From Umbilicaria muhlenbergii (Eukaryota > Ascomycota > Lecanoromycetes > Umbilicariales > Umbilicariaceae): DNA of 64,000 nucleotides. This document shows positions 11,998 to 24,654 of the stretch, one piece after another. Under the pieces are notes generated by a model that was given only the letters and a program-made list of their open reading frames with translations, was not told the origin of the DNA and did not search any database. The stretch's first letter is position 1; each line of letters starts with the position of its first letter. A program made the position numbers and the translations under genes. The stretch lies in contig KK106981.1 of NCBI GenBank assembly GCA_000611775.1, positions 9,823,183 through 9,887,182 on the forward strand. Reading direction: 5' to 3'.

Positions 11998-14058
11998 ATG
12001 CCGACTGACGAAAGTGGGGACAAGTGGGCTTGGTATGTGTCAGTTGGAGCCTGAATCTCTGTCCTTGCGCCGCTACCCGTTTCCCAGCTCAACCCTCTTT
12101 ATCTCAAGCGCCCTACTGAGCCCCAGTTTCCGACTTTGGTTGAGTTTCCCACTAACAAGCTCATCTCCAGCGAACCATGTATTCGAGGTCATCGCTCCAC
12201 CCGATGCGAACACTACGACAGGTTCATGTTACGGGTCAAGAAGCCGGGAAGGCCGCTGTCCAGCTGCCCTCATCCAAAGAATCAATGCACTTGCGGTAAG
12301 GAGAGGGTCATGATGGTCAGAATACCAAAAGGTGTGTTTTGAAGATCAATGTTGTCCAGTCATACCCTGGGCCTGATCAATTACCATGTCAAATCTCTCG
12401 ATTGCTGATGCACAGCAGCATCCAGTTGTATCTGTGCGCCGGCCTACACACTTGGTCTTGATGGGTTGCCCTTAGTGCCATCTCAAGGAACGCCACCTCC
12501 AGGCCTTTACAACCCGTCGCCTGCCTACTTGTTTCAGGCCCCAGCTCCGAATGGATATTATCGTATACAGAAACCGAGCCAACGGTGTGGAAGCTTTGTA
12601 GACGCACAAGCTGTTGCTAGAGCTTTCCATGCGGAGCAGTGGGCTGATCAACCAATATATGAGAGTCAGGACCCACAGCAGCAGTTCGCGCCAGCTGGAG
12701 TACGTGTTTCCCCCTACACGGACGGATTTCAACATCAGCTGCAGTATCACAATGCCAATGGTGTACCAAATAGCGGGCTGTCTTTGCAGAATGATGTCTC
12801 CCTGTCTCGACAGGGACTTGTGTCAAATTCGCATGCCGAGCACTCGCTGCATCATGAAAATAGTGCTGCTACCCTTGGTAATGAACTAGTCATCACCGGC
12901 AGGCAAGAAGAGTCTCGCGATATCTCAAACGGCCATGGCTTAAAGGACAACAAAAGCAGAGTTGCTTTTTTGGAGCAGTCCCCGTTGTCTCTGACTCCTG
13001 GCGCTCCTAATGGGTCTTTGAACGATCCAGATTCAAAGAGCCACAAAATTTGCTGTCAAGGCAAACCTCGAGTACAAACGGCCCAGTCAGAAGACTCAAA
13101 AGCGGTAGCCTTGGATAGCAACGGTCTACCCGAAAACACCATCACTGGAAGACTCGCGGCTGATTCTCGGTATATTGTTTCGGTACAGGATGAAGCCCTT
13201 AATGGTACAAATAAAGTTTCCGATCACGCCAATAATCACGGAAATAAGCCGTTGCTCGACCACCATCAACCTCACAGTAATGAGCAAAGAACATCGTACA
13301 CCATACCATCGACTTCCGTCACTGCCAGTCCTCCATTGGACCCAGCCCAGTCGAGTTTTTCACACCAACACCCACATCTTTACTCCCAGAAGGTGCTGCA
13401 ATACGTCCCTTATGGATCAAATGGGTCAGCTGCACCCTTAACCGAAGGTAATGTGGATTTCACACCAGCTCACAACTGCAATTGTGGGGATGCATGCGAT
13501 TGCCTTGGCTGTGCTGCCCATCCTTATAACGCCACGACCAGGAACCATGTGCAATCACTCGGTGACCTGCTCGCTTATGGTGACAATGATCAACAGCCAG
13601 GCAGCCGACCACAGTCGCCACGTGGCAGCTCATTTGCCCAATCTACAGAGGCACATAGCACGGTTCCAGGTATCAATCCCAGGCTTGTTGAAAATGTACC
13701 TTCCCCACCCGTCTCGAGTCATCATAGGCCCTCTGTCTTATCTCTCACCGATAATGATGTAACGTCATCTGCTGAACCCTTCAATGAGGCCCACCCGCCA
13801 CTCTTTTCTTCTTCGGGCTACTACACTATGGAATTCCCAATGGAGTCTCTTGGCAGTTGTACCGATGTCAGTGGAAGCTGTCAGTGTGGCGATGATTGTG
13901 CGTGTATTGGTTGTCTTACACATACGGGTCACAACGGCATCCCACTGGACCTGGATTCTGCAGTCGTCCCAGCTTCGCCAAACGGAGTTGAGGCTCGACG
14001 AGATCTCAACGAAGACGATGAGCGTGATGCCTCAGATCCTAAAAAGTGCTGCACTTAG
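11998..14058 (+). CDS. Copper-fist transcription factor, Mac1/GRISEA-like
   Basis: Exons 11998-12032, 12171-12331 and 12416-14058 give 612 residues. Splicing rebuilds a copper-fist DNA-binding domain: DKWACEPCIRGHRSTRCEH carries the C-x2-C-x8-C-x-H zinc site (C12, C15, C24, H26) with the RGHR motif, followed by KKPGRPLSSCPHP, the minor-groove-binding KGRP-type motif, and a distal CxC. The first intron (138 nt) has a perfect actaac branch site. The long Ser/Asn/Pro-rich remainder contains two Cys-rich clusters, CNCGDACDCLGCAAH (about residue 408) and CQCGDDCACIGCLTH (about 546), of the CxCx3CxCx2Cx2H kind that binds Cu(I) in Mac1 and GRISEA. This points to a copper-sensing activator of high-affinity copper uptake rather than an Ace1-type detoxification factor. 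The acceptor of exon 3 is a tandem CAGCAG. Confidence 0.92.
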
Positions 14059-14579
14059 TTCCTCGACACAACCCTACCTTTGCCGCATTTTCTGGTTGTG
14101 GCATTGCTTTGAGTAAGAACGGAAAGTCGAGATTGAAGGTTGATACCCAGCAACGGCCTTGTACAATTAGTAGCTGTGATAGGCTAAGTTGATGATTGTA
14201 TATTACACCAATTGGGATGGCTTGTCTTAAAGCTACGAGGCTCCGACGTTGTTCATCGGATTCCAAATAGCTAGTGCTAGTCCATCAGCATCTGTTGACG
14301 CGCACTTACAATGCTCCGTCTGCTCGAGTGATTTTTGCCTAATGATCATGGTCCCCATTTCGCCCCAAATTTCGTCGAGTGGGATAGTGGCTGAGGCAGT
14401 CTGCCATTATCATCGTAACATCACGATCTGTCAACGCATTACCGGAAAGGATGGCAGTGAAGGAAAAAGACAAAGGCAGGCTCCAACTGATTTACACTAT
14501 GTACAGACGCTCAAGAGTCTAACGCTGAGCCTGCTGGAGAAAAGAAAGTAGTGGAAACACCGCTCTCGGTCTTGACGTT
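14059..14579. other. Convergent intergenic region between copper-fist gene and MIC10
   Basis: Contains both 3' ends. Short open frames here have no support. Nothing else was seen. Confidence 0.5.
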
Positions 14580-15063
14580 TCATGTTCGTACCATTCGCAA
14601 ACCTTCCCTTGCCGTCGCTGCGCCCCCTCTCTTAAACGTAGCTGTGACCGTCATCAGCATTGCCCCTGTCGAACACAATCTTAGATGTCATGCTCACCAT
14701 CCGCTTCTTCCCAAGCCCTGCCGGCACCGAAACCAAGCCCCACCCACGCCGGCCATGCTCTTCGTTTGAACAGGAGGACGGAAAAGACGACACCAAACGA
14801 TAAGCCGAGTGAGGATCTGATAAGCATGGAGGAGATGGCGTGATCCCACTGCGAGCCAGTTGTCGTCAGCGGTCACGGTCGCAAGCAAGGCGTAGCAATG
14901 GGCGCTCTTGGGGATGACAGCGGCTCAAGCGCTGCATTTTGAAGGATTGGTGTTAGTGACGCGAGCTGGAGTGTCGTACCTTTTCGTTCAGCAGTGCTTC
15001 GCTGACGGGCTTCGTTGTCCGTGCAACTGGTGAAGAAGGGGTGGCGGGATCGGTCTCAGCCAT
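14580..15063 (-). CDS. MIC10: MICOS complex subunit Mic10
   Basis: A small spliced gene with exons 15063-14980, 14848-14698 and 14641-14580 (introns 131 and 56 nt), encoding 98 residues. The N-terminal part ends KPVSEALLNEKWDHAISSML, the standard Mic10 lead-in. It is followed by a hydrophobic hairpin: span 1 around LIRSSLGLSFGVVFSVLLF, a positive KRRAWP loop, and span 2 WVGLGFGAGRAWEEAD with the glycine-rich G-x-G-x-G pattern used for oligomerisation. The C-terminal tail is short and basic. Mic10 bends the mitochondrial inner membrane at cristae junctions. Every exon is too short to show up as a long open frame; phases 0/1 join exactly and branch-site words gctgac and gctgat precede both acceptors. 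It is transcribed away from URB2 across a 354-bp gap. Confidence 0.92.
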
Positions 15064-15417
15064 TGTTGGTGAGCTATGCTATGCTGTCCTCCGGGTCAGT
15101 ATCTGATAATTAACGAGGCCGTACCGCGTTGACTTACAGGGAGGAGCGCTCGTGTTGTGAGGAGAGGACAGTCAGGGATAACGGGGTCAGGTAAGGTAAC
15201 AGCTCTCTGGGGGGTTGTCGGTGCAAATTAAGTTTGAGAGGGAAAGCTTCGACTAATGACATCGGTTGACGACTTTTCGCTGTATCAGATGCAAAAGCTG
15301 CTCGAAGAAAACATTTACTTTCAGGCACGCTGTATGCTGCCACCCATGGCTCCAATGACGCCGGTAGGTCGCCCGATGGTTCATGAACACGAATTGGCAG
15401 CATAGCAGCTCTCTAAC
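15064..15417. promoter_or_regulatory. Bidirectional promoter region between MIC10 and URB2
   Basis: A 354-bp interval separates two divergent start codons. No coding sequence fits. It must hold both promoters or a shared one, though no specific factor site could be assigned. Confidence 0.55.
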
Positions 15418-18400
15418 ATGCCCCAGTCAAATACGAATAGAACCTTACAACAAAGCCTACTCAAGCTTGACAGCGCCGATGACCCTTTTTCCGTACACCT
15501 TGCAGAGGCCTCCAAGATCATAGATTTCGACACAGAGGATGTTCGAGAGTTTGCTAAGCAACGGGCTTTTTCAATATCAAGCTTCGCCCCGAGAGAGGAC
15601 TGGGTTTTGAAATGGCTATTGAAGAAATTACATTCTACCAGTGGTGACTCGCAAAGGTTAGCCGGTAAGTGCACGGATTTCAAAGTATCAACTTGCTGAT
15701 GTAGTCCCACTGCAGCGCACGTCTGGAACCTAGGGCTTGGCTTCTCCTGCAGGAGCTGCTCCGCCGCGTGCCGCTAGCCAGTGCAGCCCGACTGTTAAGC
15801 ACCCATGGCTTTGCCACCATCCTCCGCGAAACTCTGGAGTGGCTCGTCCAGGCCGGAAAGAGTGGCCTGCTGCAACGGGAGAGGTCGCAAGATACACCCG
15901 CAAGGGGGTCGTTTGATGAATCGGACTTTGACCAGTCAAGTTCCACAGTGCACGAGAGCCCATCATGCCAAATCGTCAAAAGGTCGCGAAAACGCAAGAG
16001 AGAAGGCACTGTAGTCTTGAATCAGCCGGCCATGACAGAGCTACATGAGGGAGGACACGTGGACGGTGGCCTTCTTTACAAAGTCCTTTGTGGCGCCCTG
16101 GGCCAGATCATCCAACTCACGGAAGCGCATCCTGGTGACATTGGAGGTTTTGCTTCCGAACACCTGAGGGCGGTGCTTCGTATTAGTCCCGATGAAGTGG
16201 CTAAGGTGTTGGGATCTTCCATGTATATGCTATCGTGGATAATCGAGCAACGCGGGACGTTGCACGAGAATCGAAGTAACGAACCGCTAGAGCTTTTCTC
16301 TCTATTCTTGGCCCCTATGGTTTCTCTCTGGGATCTCCGATCCGGCGCCGCTGATGATTTCGCAGGTCAGGCAAGCAATGTGAGCAGCAACAATATTCCC
16401 TGTGCCAAAGTACTCACTGACAGATTACAACAGCACGCTTTCTCGGCTCAGTGTCTCATGCCAGCCTTGCACCTGCTCTCACAATGTGAAGCCGTGAAAC
16501 ATGGTGCGCTCGTCAGCAGCACAACTCACGTGGTGGAGCAACTTATAGCTAGACATGTCATTGTGCCAGCTCGAGTAGCATTGCTGGAAACGACACATCC
16601 TGGAAGGCCTCTGGATAATGGAGTTGCCGCTCCACTCATGGAAGAGCTGTTCCATCCACTGCAACCAGAGTGCTCGCGCGAGCTAGAAGAGGGTTTGTTG
16701 CAGGGCACAAGAGGCCCGTCTCCTGGGACACTTGTAATGATTCCAATGGTTTTTCACTTGACCATCAGGTGCACACCTTTGGATACTACTAAACGCCGAG
16801 CAGATGGGATGCCTTGGTTACAGTACATGTTTATCTATCTTGCTCGTTGTGCCTTGATATCAGTGTCTGATTCAATCAGTTTCCCACCAGACAAGCTCTC
16901 CTTGCGAGTACTGGAGAAATTGCTGGGGATCGCAATAACGAGCAAAGTTTATTTGGATACCTCCATCTTAGGAAACATCGTGTCCAGATATTCGGGCATT
17001 GTCAGCAAGGACTTCAGTGAGGTGAATTGGGAGCTGTTGGCATTGTGCGTGAAGCTCGACCCAAACGTCTTCCTGATGCCTTCTTCTAGCAGAGAGAAGG
17101 GCAAGGTACGGCCAGCAGAGCCTGGGAGCGACTTTCTTGCTCCACTGCTTGCAAAAATTACTTCTGTTAGCTTGAACACGCTACAAGAAGTTCCCGTTCT
17201 CTACAGAACTATACTCTCGGACATCGTGTTGCCGTTAGTAGCGGCATTCGCTCATGCCCGATGCCTTGATCACTTCCTTGAGCTTTGGCAAGACCAACTT
17301 CGCACATGCGAAGATAGCCAACGTACATCGATCGCCGATCTGCCAATTTGGGAGGATGAAGAACTACTACACCTGGTTGCCAGCCTTCTAGGGCCCTCTC
17401 TAACTACGGGTCAGATTGAGAAAACTTTTTACGCGGCTTATGTCGATCTAGAAAAGCGGTTCGCCGTCGGCCCGGATAACGTTGGCGCCATGGCCTGGGT
17501 CTCCTTGGTGATCATTGAATGCATAGTGGACGGATGTACAATGGAGGCGGTCACAGACAAGCTTACTAGAACGGCTCAGTTGATCTACTATTTATCCTTG
17601 AAGACTATCCAAGAAGTGCCTTACCATGTGACGAAGCTCCGTTGGAGATCGTGGAGGGTTGCGGCGAGCATACGCAACCACTGGCCCGAGATATCCAGTC
17701 CTCGCAAGCTTTCCGACGGGGAAGCCGCTGCCGACAAAAGAGCGTTGAAGAAGGCGTTTGATACACTCTTGAAAAGTACCGGCTCCGTGTCGTCGGCACA
17801 AGATTGTAAGGAGGGACTCCCGGCCTTCAAATTCATTCTCAGCTTCGCTCCAGCCGTGCACAGGGCGGACCTTGGGACGAGCTCTCCTCAACATGAAATC
17901 GAATTAGCCACTCAATGGGTGATAAGATGTCTTAAAAACGGGCTTGAGCAGATTGATCCGAAACGCGACCCCTGGTGGGATGGCAAAGCCGTGACAGCTA
18001 CTTCGCAGGATACTCTACTGATTGGTTGCGTAACACAGCTTATCTTATCACCGAAGGCACTCAGGTAGGTGCAGAGCAAGTTCTTCGTCTTCGTGGCCTA
18101 GATTAATATGGACATAGCTGCTGTGGTTCAAGCCTACAGGCTGAATTAGTTTCCATGCTTTCTATGTGCGCATGGCAGCAGGAACGACATTATCCTGGCC
18201 ACGAACCCACGACAATACGGTATCCTTGGCTGTGGCAGAAGCTGCTACGCTCCGAATTGTTGAAAGAGGAAGCTTCTTTAGCAAGTGAGCAACTCACCTC
18301 ACGTGTCGCGTGTGGTTCTAGCTAAATCGTGCAGGCTGTCTTTGCAAAGTCCTAGTAACCGAATATCAAGAGCAGACAGAAAAGGGCAGTGATGAGTCGA

Positions 18401-20584
18401 GTGAAAGTCGCCAGTGGTTTGTTGCCAAAGGTCTTCTAAACACCAGTATGAATCTTCTCGAACGGCGACAGAGGGCCTTAATATCCAACTGCACTGTCCA
18501 GAAACTGCTCAAGCATCATAGTGCAATGGTCGAGCAGCAGGTAGCAGACTATTTCAGTCTTCTCGCCCGGACAGTCGAAAATCCAAGCAAATCGCTAGAA
18601 TTAGTAAGTGAGGCGAAGTTTGGTAAGGGGGAGCTGCTAATGATGGTAGTGCACGGAGCCCTCAACTCTATGGCGCCTCGCAAAAGTATTCGGCGAACCC
18701 AAGTCCATCCTTAATACTTCAGCCATGATGTCCATGAGACAACTGACGGACGGCGTTTTGAGGTGTGCAAAGTGCTTTCCTTTGTAGATAGCCAACTATG
18801 CTTACTTCAAGAAGTCATCTGGTTTCTACGGCATCAGAGGAAAGGAGCGCGGGGTATCTTCGTACCCTCTACGACCTGCTCCACGAAGAGCTTTCCAAGA
18901 CGAAGTCATTTGTGAAAATGCCAGGCTTATCGGCTTTGATCGGCCAGACGATGGCACTATTTCAACGTCGCTGGGGTTCATTCTCGCAGACTTTGAGGCA
19001 TGGCAAGTCCACGTTCATGGACCTCCGCCAGACCCACCTTGATATACTCCTAAGGGACTTGCATACGTACGAGAAAGAGTGGAATGGCATTTTCCATGTG
19101 CCCTCAGATGCCGAGCGTTGGATTTTTAAATTCGGCATAATCCTAGACAGTCTGGTCGAGTATGCTGATTTAATCGGCGCTCGTCCTCTTCTTACCACAT
19201 GTAAGACATTCATTTTTCATTGGATTGCTTCATGCCTGTTAGTCTAACTTGTCAGTTGCAACGATAGGGCTAGATACTCTAGATGGAAAAGGTAGTCGCA
19301 CTCTTGTAGAGAACGGGGAATCGTCAAAACCATCGGGTCCGCAGGACATGGTCACACCCAGTATGGAGCTTCTGCTCGCAAAGGTGGACAGACTCAATGC
19401 CTCAGTTGGACAGCGCGGACCCATCTCCTCAAAGCGACTACATCAGGTGATCCGTCTGCTTGAAAGTTGTAAGTTTTCCGATTCCTAATGAAGCCTTTCC
19501 TAATCTCAGCAGTGTGTACTCCCCTGTCAAAACGGAGTGTGCTTGGCAACTTCAAAGTCTATGTGAAAACCTTGAACCCCGAAGGCAAAGCGGACTTGTT
19601 GGCCAGTCTGATTGGCAGTGACGATCGCAGTATTATTACTGACGCTCGTCTCCTCTTATTTCAGGGAGTAGTGGCCTCTCTAGAAGGTTGGCAATGTCTT
19701 TGAAATATGTGAAATCTCATTAACGGCAGTAGATTCAAATCAAAAAGTCCGGATTTTGACAGATGCTATCTCACATAGTATGGCCGTCCTTTGTGATCAG
19801 CTAGCTCGATCAGAAGAGTTCCGTAACTATGTACTCACTGCGCAGTGCTTGGACTTGGTATTGCAGAAGTCGGTAAGTCTACCGTGGTGGATCCTTTAGA
19901 AATATCTTACTAACTTTATGCCAGTCCTGGGCAGTCTCGCAGTGGCATATAGACACTTTGCTTTACGCCATCACTAAGCTGACTTTGCCGTCTGCGCCAC
20001 AACATGGAAACCAACACGCCCGGTTGGTCTACACTTCATTGTGCAGGTTATACGGTACAGTGTTAGCGACACATCGCACCAAGATTGGAGGCCGCTACCA
20101 TCTTGTTGTTCCTGCATTGCAAGGACTAATGCGCTGCCTGTTTATACCTCATGGAAGGAACGGCGGCTCAGCAGTTACGCTTACTCTGCCGCCTTGGCTC
20201 TTAGGAAGAGAATCGATGCTCGATGGAACCCATGCAGCAGGCTTCGCCCGTTTGTTGAAGGCCATATGCGACCCTACTGTCTCGTCGGTCACGCGATCAA
20301 AGGATAGGTCTAGGCGAGAGCTGAATGACAATACGAAGAAAGCCCGCAGTATCGCCGGACAACATCTACCGTACGTCATAATGGTATACTGCCAGTGTCA
20401 GTTAAAGGGGCGTTTGCTGCCCACGGTGAAAGCTGCCTTGGCGCCGGGCCTGTATGCTGTATTCGACGTCATGTCTCAGGACACAATGCGCACACTCAAT
20501 GCTGCAATGGACTCATCCAGCCGCGCGATATTCAGAGCGCTATACGATGAGTATAGACGGTTTGGAAGGTGGGAAGGGGCTTGA
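15418..20584 (+). CDS. URB2: Urb2/Npa2 family ribosome biogenesis protein
   Basis: Ten exons inferred: 15418-15656, 15716-18064, 18118-18284, 18335-18603, 18650-18762, 18812-19200, 19256-19468, 19510-19686, 19733-19872 and 19925-20584, summing to 1571 residues. The N terminus has the family's helical opening (REDWVLKWLLKKL, PRAWLLLQELLRRVPLASAARLL). The C terminus carries the Urb2 domain (KSWAVSQWHIDTLLYAITKL, THRTKIGGRYHLVVPALQGLMRCLF, AGQHLPYVIMVYCQCQLKGRLLP, ALAPGLYAVFDVMS). Urb2 works in the nucleolus in early 60S assembly and 27S pre-rRNA processing. Exon 1 reads best with donor AG|GTTAGC at 15657; the stronger GTAAGT at 15665 does not keep frame. The short junctions around 18604-18811 are the least certain. 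An isolated CAGCAG acceptor occurs at exon 8. Confidence 0.88.
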
Positions 20585-21578
20585 TGCTAGTGGTCAAGGA
20601 TCAATAAGTTACCTCTCATTCTCTGTCAGGGATTGAACCGAACCAAGTCGAGGGAGCAATCCTAAGCACCTTTCATATGTGCGTGCACGATTTTCCTTCG
20701 AGATCAGAGCCCGATCAAAAGTATAGATAAGACCACTTACTCTCCCTGGGTCGATGTGTTGTTGAAATGACCAGAATGTGGCCACCGAACCGCTACCCCT
20801 CCCGGATGGGCATGGAACTACGCTGCCGTGGCTGCATATCTTCCTGGAAGTTTTCTTGGACTATCACGCACGGGTAGCATAAGGTCCACTGCGGCTTTTC
20901 GGGCACTCCATGCGCGTTGCTGAAGCTACACACAGCGAAGAATATGAGTACTTGGGGTAGGTACCTTAAAGCTGTCACTGTGGTGAAGCTTCGCGTGGTA
21001 CCGCCTCCCGGTCGAGTCGGACCCCTCAGACCCCCACGCTGGCCAAAGAAAAAAAGCGGCCCCGCTCGCCGCCTTTAGATACCTGACCACCACCATCATC
21101 CACGGCGCACCTACCGTGGTGCTATGAAGTCCAAGAAGTATGCACGATAAGGAATTTCTTTTCTTCCAATGAGGCGCCGATCGGTGAAGGCGCTACCAGA
21201 GAGGGTAGCTGCGCATGACGGCGATCTGCCCAGGTCGCCTATCACGGGGTTGGCCGCCTCCACTGGATCAACTGTTGGCAATAACGTATATTGATACTCC
21301 ATCCCGTGCAGGATGCCAGGCCTGTTCGAGCGACCGATCACAGCCTTGACTGGGAGGGACCGCAACATTCTCGCCGCTATCGTGACAGCATAGAACTCCA
21401 GCCAAGGCCGGGGCACTTCGAGGAGTTGGTACCGTTCATACCATCTGAACCGTCCAAGAGCGCACGCGATCATTCTCAGTTGAAAGGTGACGCCTCCAAA
21501 CACAGGAAAATAGACCACCAAAGTCTTGGATACACCGTTCAGCCGACCTGCGGCTTTCCTGCTTGCTACACAGTCATC
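20585..21578. other. Intergenic, no gene seen
   Basis: Contains a GC-rich stretch near 21000-21080 with an A run. Two overlapping open frames, minus 21593-21111 and plus from 21291, are not supported as genes; the plus frame merely runs into exon 1 of the permease. Confidence 0.5.
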
Positions 21579-23556
21579 ATGGGGAAATTTCACACCTCAC
21601 GCATTGCGCGGGTGGCAGATAAGTTGGCTGTGGCCAGTGAGCCAGGCTTGAGCAATTCTCAGCTAATGCTTACAAATCACGACTTGAAGCCTGGTACGTC
21701 GAAGACGGAAGAGCCCCAGGTTCACAATATTGACGCAGTCCTGCAGTCGAACCTGAGCGGCGACAGTGGGGTGCTTGGAACTTTGTTGGCTTTTGGATCG
21801 CGGATTCGTTCAACATTGTATAATGAACACCGTTTCTCCCCTATCAACAAGAGCTGATGATCCATAGAACACCTGGATGATATCATCTTCCATGATCATT
21901 GGAGGCCTGTCATGGTGGCAGTCATGGCTCTGTGTGTGGTTTGGATACCTAATTGCGGCGGTGTTCATTTGCTTGACGGGACGCATTGGCTCTACATACC
22001 ATATCAGCTTTCCAGTCGTCAGCAGGGCCTCGTTCGGTATCTGGGGTTCTCTGTGGCCTGTGTTCAACAGGGCTGCAATGGCCTGCATATGGTACGGAGT
22101 ACAAGCTTGGATCGGCGGTACGTATTGGGCGAGAATGTTCACAATCACGTGGCGGCAGATACTAATGTTCTTCCAAGGGGAATGCGTCACCATTATGATT
22201 CGAGCGATCTGGTCCGACTACGAAAATCTGCACAACAGCTTACCAGTCAGCTCTGGGACCAATACCAGAGACTTTCTCAGCTTCTTCCTCTTCTGGCTAT
22301 GTAGTCTGCCGGCGATCTGGTTCCCAGTACACAAAATTCGGCATCTCTTCACCGTCAAAGCCTATTTTGTACCTGTTGCTGGGGTCGTTTACTTTATCTG
22401 GGCTATTGTCAAAGCCCATGGCATTGGACCCATAGTTCATCAGCCTAATACTGTTCACGGCAGCGCTTTGGCTTGGGCTATGGTCAAAGGCATTATGTCA
22501 TCTATTGCAAACTTCGCCACACTGTATGTCGTCATTAGCTGGCGGGAGCTTTCAAAGGGGGTGTAGGGAGCCGATCTCTAGCTGACGAGCACTATAGAAT
22601 AGTCAACGATCCCGACTTTGCACGCTTCGCCAGAAAGCCAAGGGACGCACTGTGGTCTCAACTCATCACCATTCCGGTTGGATTCGCTGTAACCTCTTTC
22701 ATCGGCATTATTGTGTCTTCTTCCTCAAATGTCATCTATGGGGAGCCTATTTGGAACCCTCTCACACTACTCAGCAATTTCCTGATTGGTGCCAGCTCCG
22801 GGGAGAGATTTGGTGTCTTTGTGATTGCAACTGCCTTCGCTTTGGCTCAGCTGGGGACGAACATCGCCGCAAATTCCGTCTCCGCTGGCACTGACATGAC
22901 GGCACTTCTACCGCGCTACTTAAACATCCGCCGAGGTGGCTATATCTGTGCGGCTGTGGGCCTTGCTATGTGCCCTTGGTAAATTGCCAACATTAGCATC
23001 ACTTCTCAAGCTCGCGCGAAGCTAACCTATGAACAGGAATTTATTGTCAAGTTCGAACAACTTTACGGTCTATTTAAGTGCGTATGCTGTATTTTTGTCA
23101 TCGATCGCCGGTGTCATTATCTCGGATTACTACCTCGTACGTAAAGGCTACTACCAGATCAGAGATCTCTATAGCGCTCGTAAGGTGAGTCCCTATTACT
23201 TTTGGTTCGGCTTCCACTGGCGAGGTTACTTTGCCTATATCGCTGGGATCCTCATCAACATCGTCGGTTTCGTAGGGGCAATCGGCCGTAAAGTGCCCAT
23301 CGGGGCGCAATATCTTTACAACCTCAACTTCTTCTGCGGCTTCATTGTTGCCTCTGGCTCCTACTATCTGTTGTGTCGCTTTTTCCCGGTCCCGGCGACG
23401 AGTGATCACTGGAATGAGGTCGGAGATGATATCATAGATGTTCACGTGGCATACAATGCCGCTGAATTATCGGACGAGGAAGTTGCTACAGGATCTGGGC
23501 ATCTGAAGTCTCATAGTATGGGTGTGCGAGAGAGGAAGACTGCGCCAGGCCTTTAG
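21579..23556 (+). CDS. NCS1 nucleobase permease (uracil/allantoin, Fur type)
   Basis: Exons 21579-21693, 21747-21817, 21868-22523, 22598-22978 and 23037-23556 encode 580 residues; introns are 50-74 nt with ctgac/ctgat branch words. NCS1 signatures are clear: LKPVEPERRQWGAWNFVGFWIADSF before span 1, NTWMISSSMIIGGLSWWQSW, SFGIWGSLWPVFNRAAMACIWYGVQ (spans 2-3 motif), NDPDFARFARKPRDALWSQL, YGEPIWNP, LAQLGTNIAANSVSAGTD and PWNLLSSSNNFTVYLSAYAVFL. The family are plasma-membrane proton symporters for uracil, uridine, allantoin or related purine products; the exact substrate cannot be read here. The GTGAGT inside SARKVSPYY is ignored because the reading through it matches relatives. The acidic, hydrophilic tail is typical of endocytic control regions. 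Confidence 0.92.
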
Positions 23557-24654
23557 ATCTTGGCATCAGGCAAACCGCTCGACTCAGTCGCAATCCGAGT
23601 ACGACGACTCCAGGCGACCCTCAGCTGCAAAAAGTCAACACCAACAGGGGTTGCAAAGAACTTGTAGTGTCTAGACGCTAAAAGGGCCCCTACTAAGTAC
23701 AAGTGATCTATCTGTAGATCCATCCCTGGTTTGATGACGTTACGATTGTGATGGACCAATTCTTATATAGCCTATGTTTATAGCAATTCAGACTGTTCGA
23801 AGAATACAATCTGTCTACTGGTAGACGATCCGTGTATAGCCACTCCTGCTTTCATGGATTCAATGTTGCCTTACTCTGGTATGGCCGTTAACCAGGAGCA
23901 GCTCGATTGTGTAAAAGTACGCGAAACCCCGCCTTGTTATCGCCAGGCAAATGTCAGTCATTGTTCTACAGTCCGTCCACGCAGTTTGCAAGTGTAAAAT
24001 ACCATCTGCAGGTGGCCGCAGCCCGGCGCTGTCATGGCTGAGCATAACAGAAGGCAACGTCTCATCCGCAGCCGGGTGACTTCCTCGACAGCTTCGGATC
24101 CATGACTCAGCCCGCCGCTGAACATGCAGCTGTACATTCAATCGTCAGGCTACAATGCGGTGTTGGACTCGTTGCCCTCTTTGCTGCATATGAGCACGCT
24201 TCACGATAGGGCCAATGGCAACCGCTGGCCTTGCAGCCTCAGGTGTCCGACGTTCGATGCGCCATGGGATGGAGCCATAGCCTCCACCACAACCGGGGCT
24301 TTGCGCTCAGAGCTAGACAAGGATTATGGCGAAAGTGGGATGTTAGGGCCTTACTGTAACCGTTGTCACACCCAACCTGGGCGTACACTTCTTTGCATTT
24401 CGTTGTTCACCCGCTGGCCTTGCGCCGACACTCTGCTCCTGTCGATGCCATAAGTTTCATTGCTGCCTTTTGCGGCTAGGCCAATGCAGACACCGCGGGA
24501 TATGGGACGATTTGTGTGCCCGGCAGAGTGTGGCCTGAGGTTCCTCGCCGCACATGAGGCATTGCATGATGGGCGGTGCTTATAGACAGGCTGATTCCCT
24601 CGCTCTCTCGCGCACTCACTTTCTGTGTACTTTCTTCTCTACCTTATCATCACC
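23557..24654. other. Intergenic, no gene seen
   Basis: No supported coding region. Near 24577 a gcttataga TATA-like word is followed by a CT-rich leader and an ATG in good context at 24655, marking a probable promoter for the next gene. Confidence 0.5.

Noticed and set aside
15665-15715. Strong GTAAGT donor for URB2 intron 1
   Set aside because: It leaves the wrong phase for the conserved LEPRAWLLLQELL continuation; the weaker GTTAGC eight bases upstream keeps frame.
21111-21593. 160-residue minus-strand open frame upstream of the NCS1 permease
   Set aside because: No family resemblance or splice context, and it overlaps the permease promoter and first codons on the other strand.
23185-23193. 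GTGAGT donor-like site inside the last permease exon
   Set aside because: Reading straight through gives SARKVSPYYFWFG.., which aligns with NCS1 relatives, so no intron is needed.
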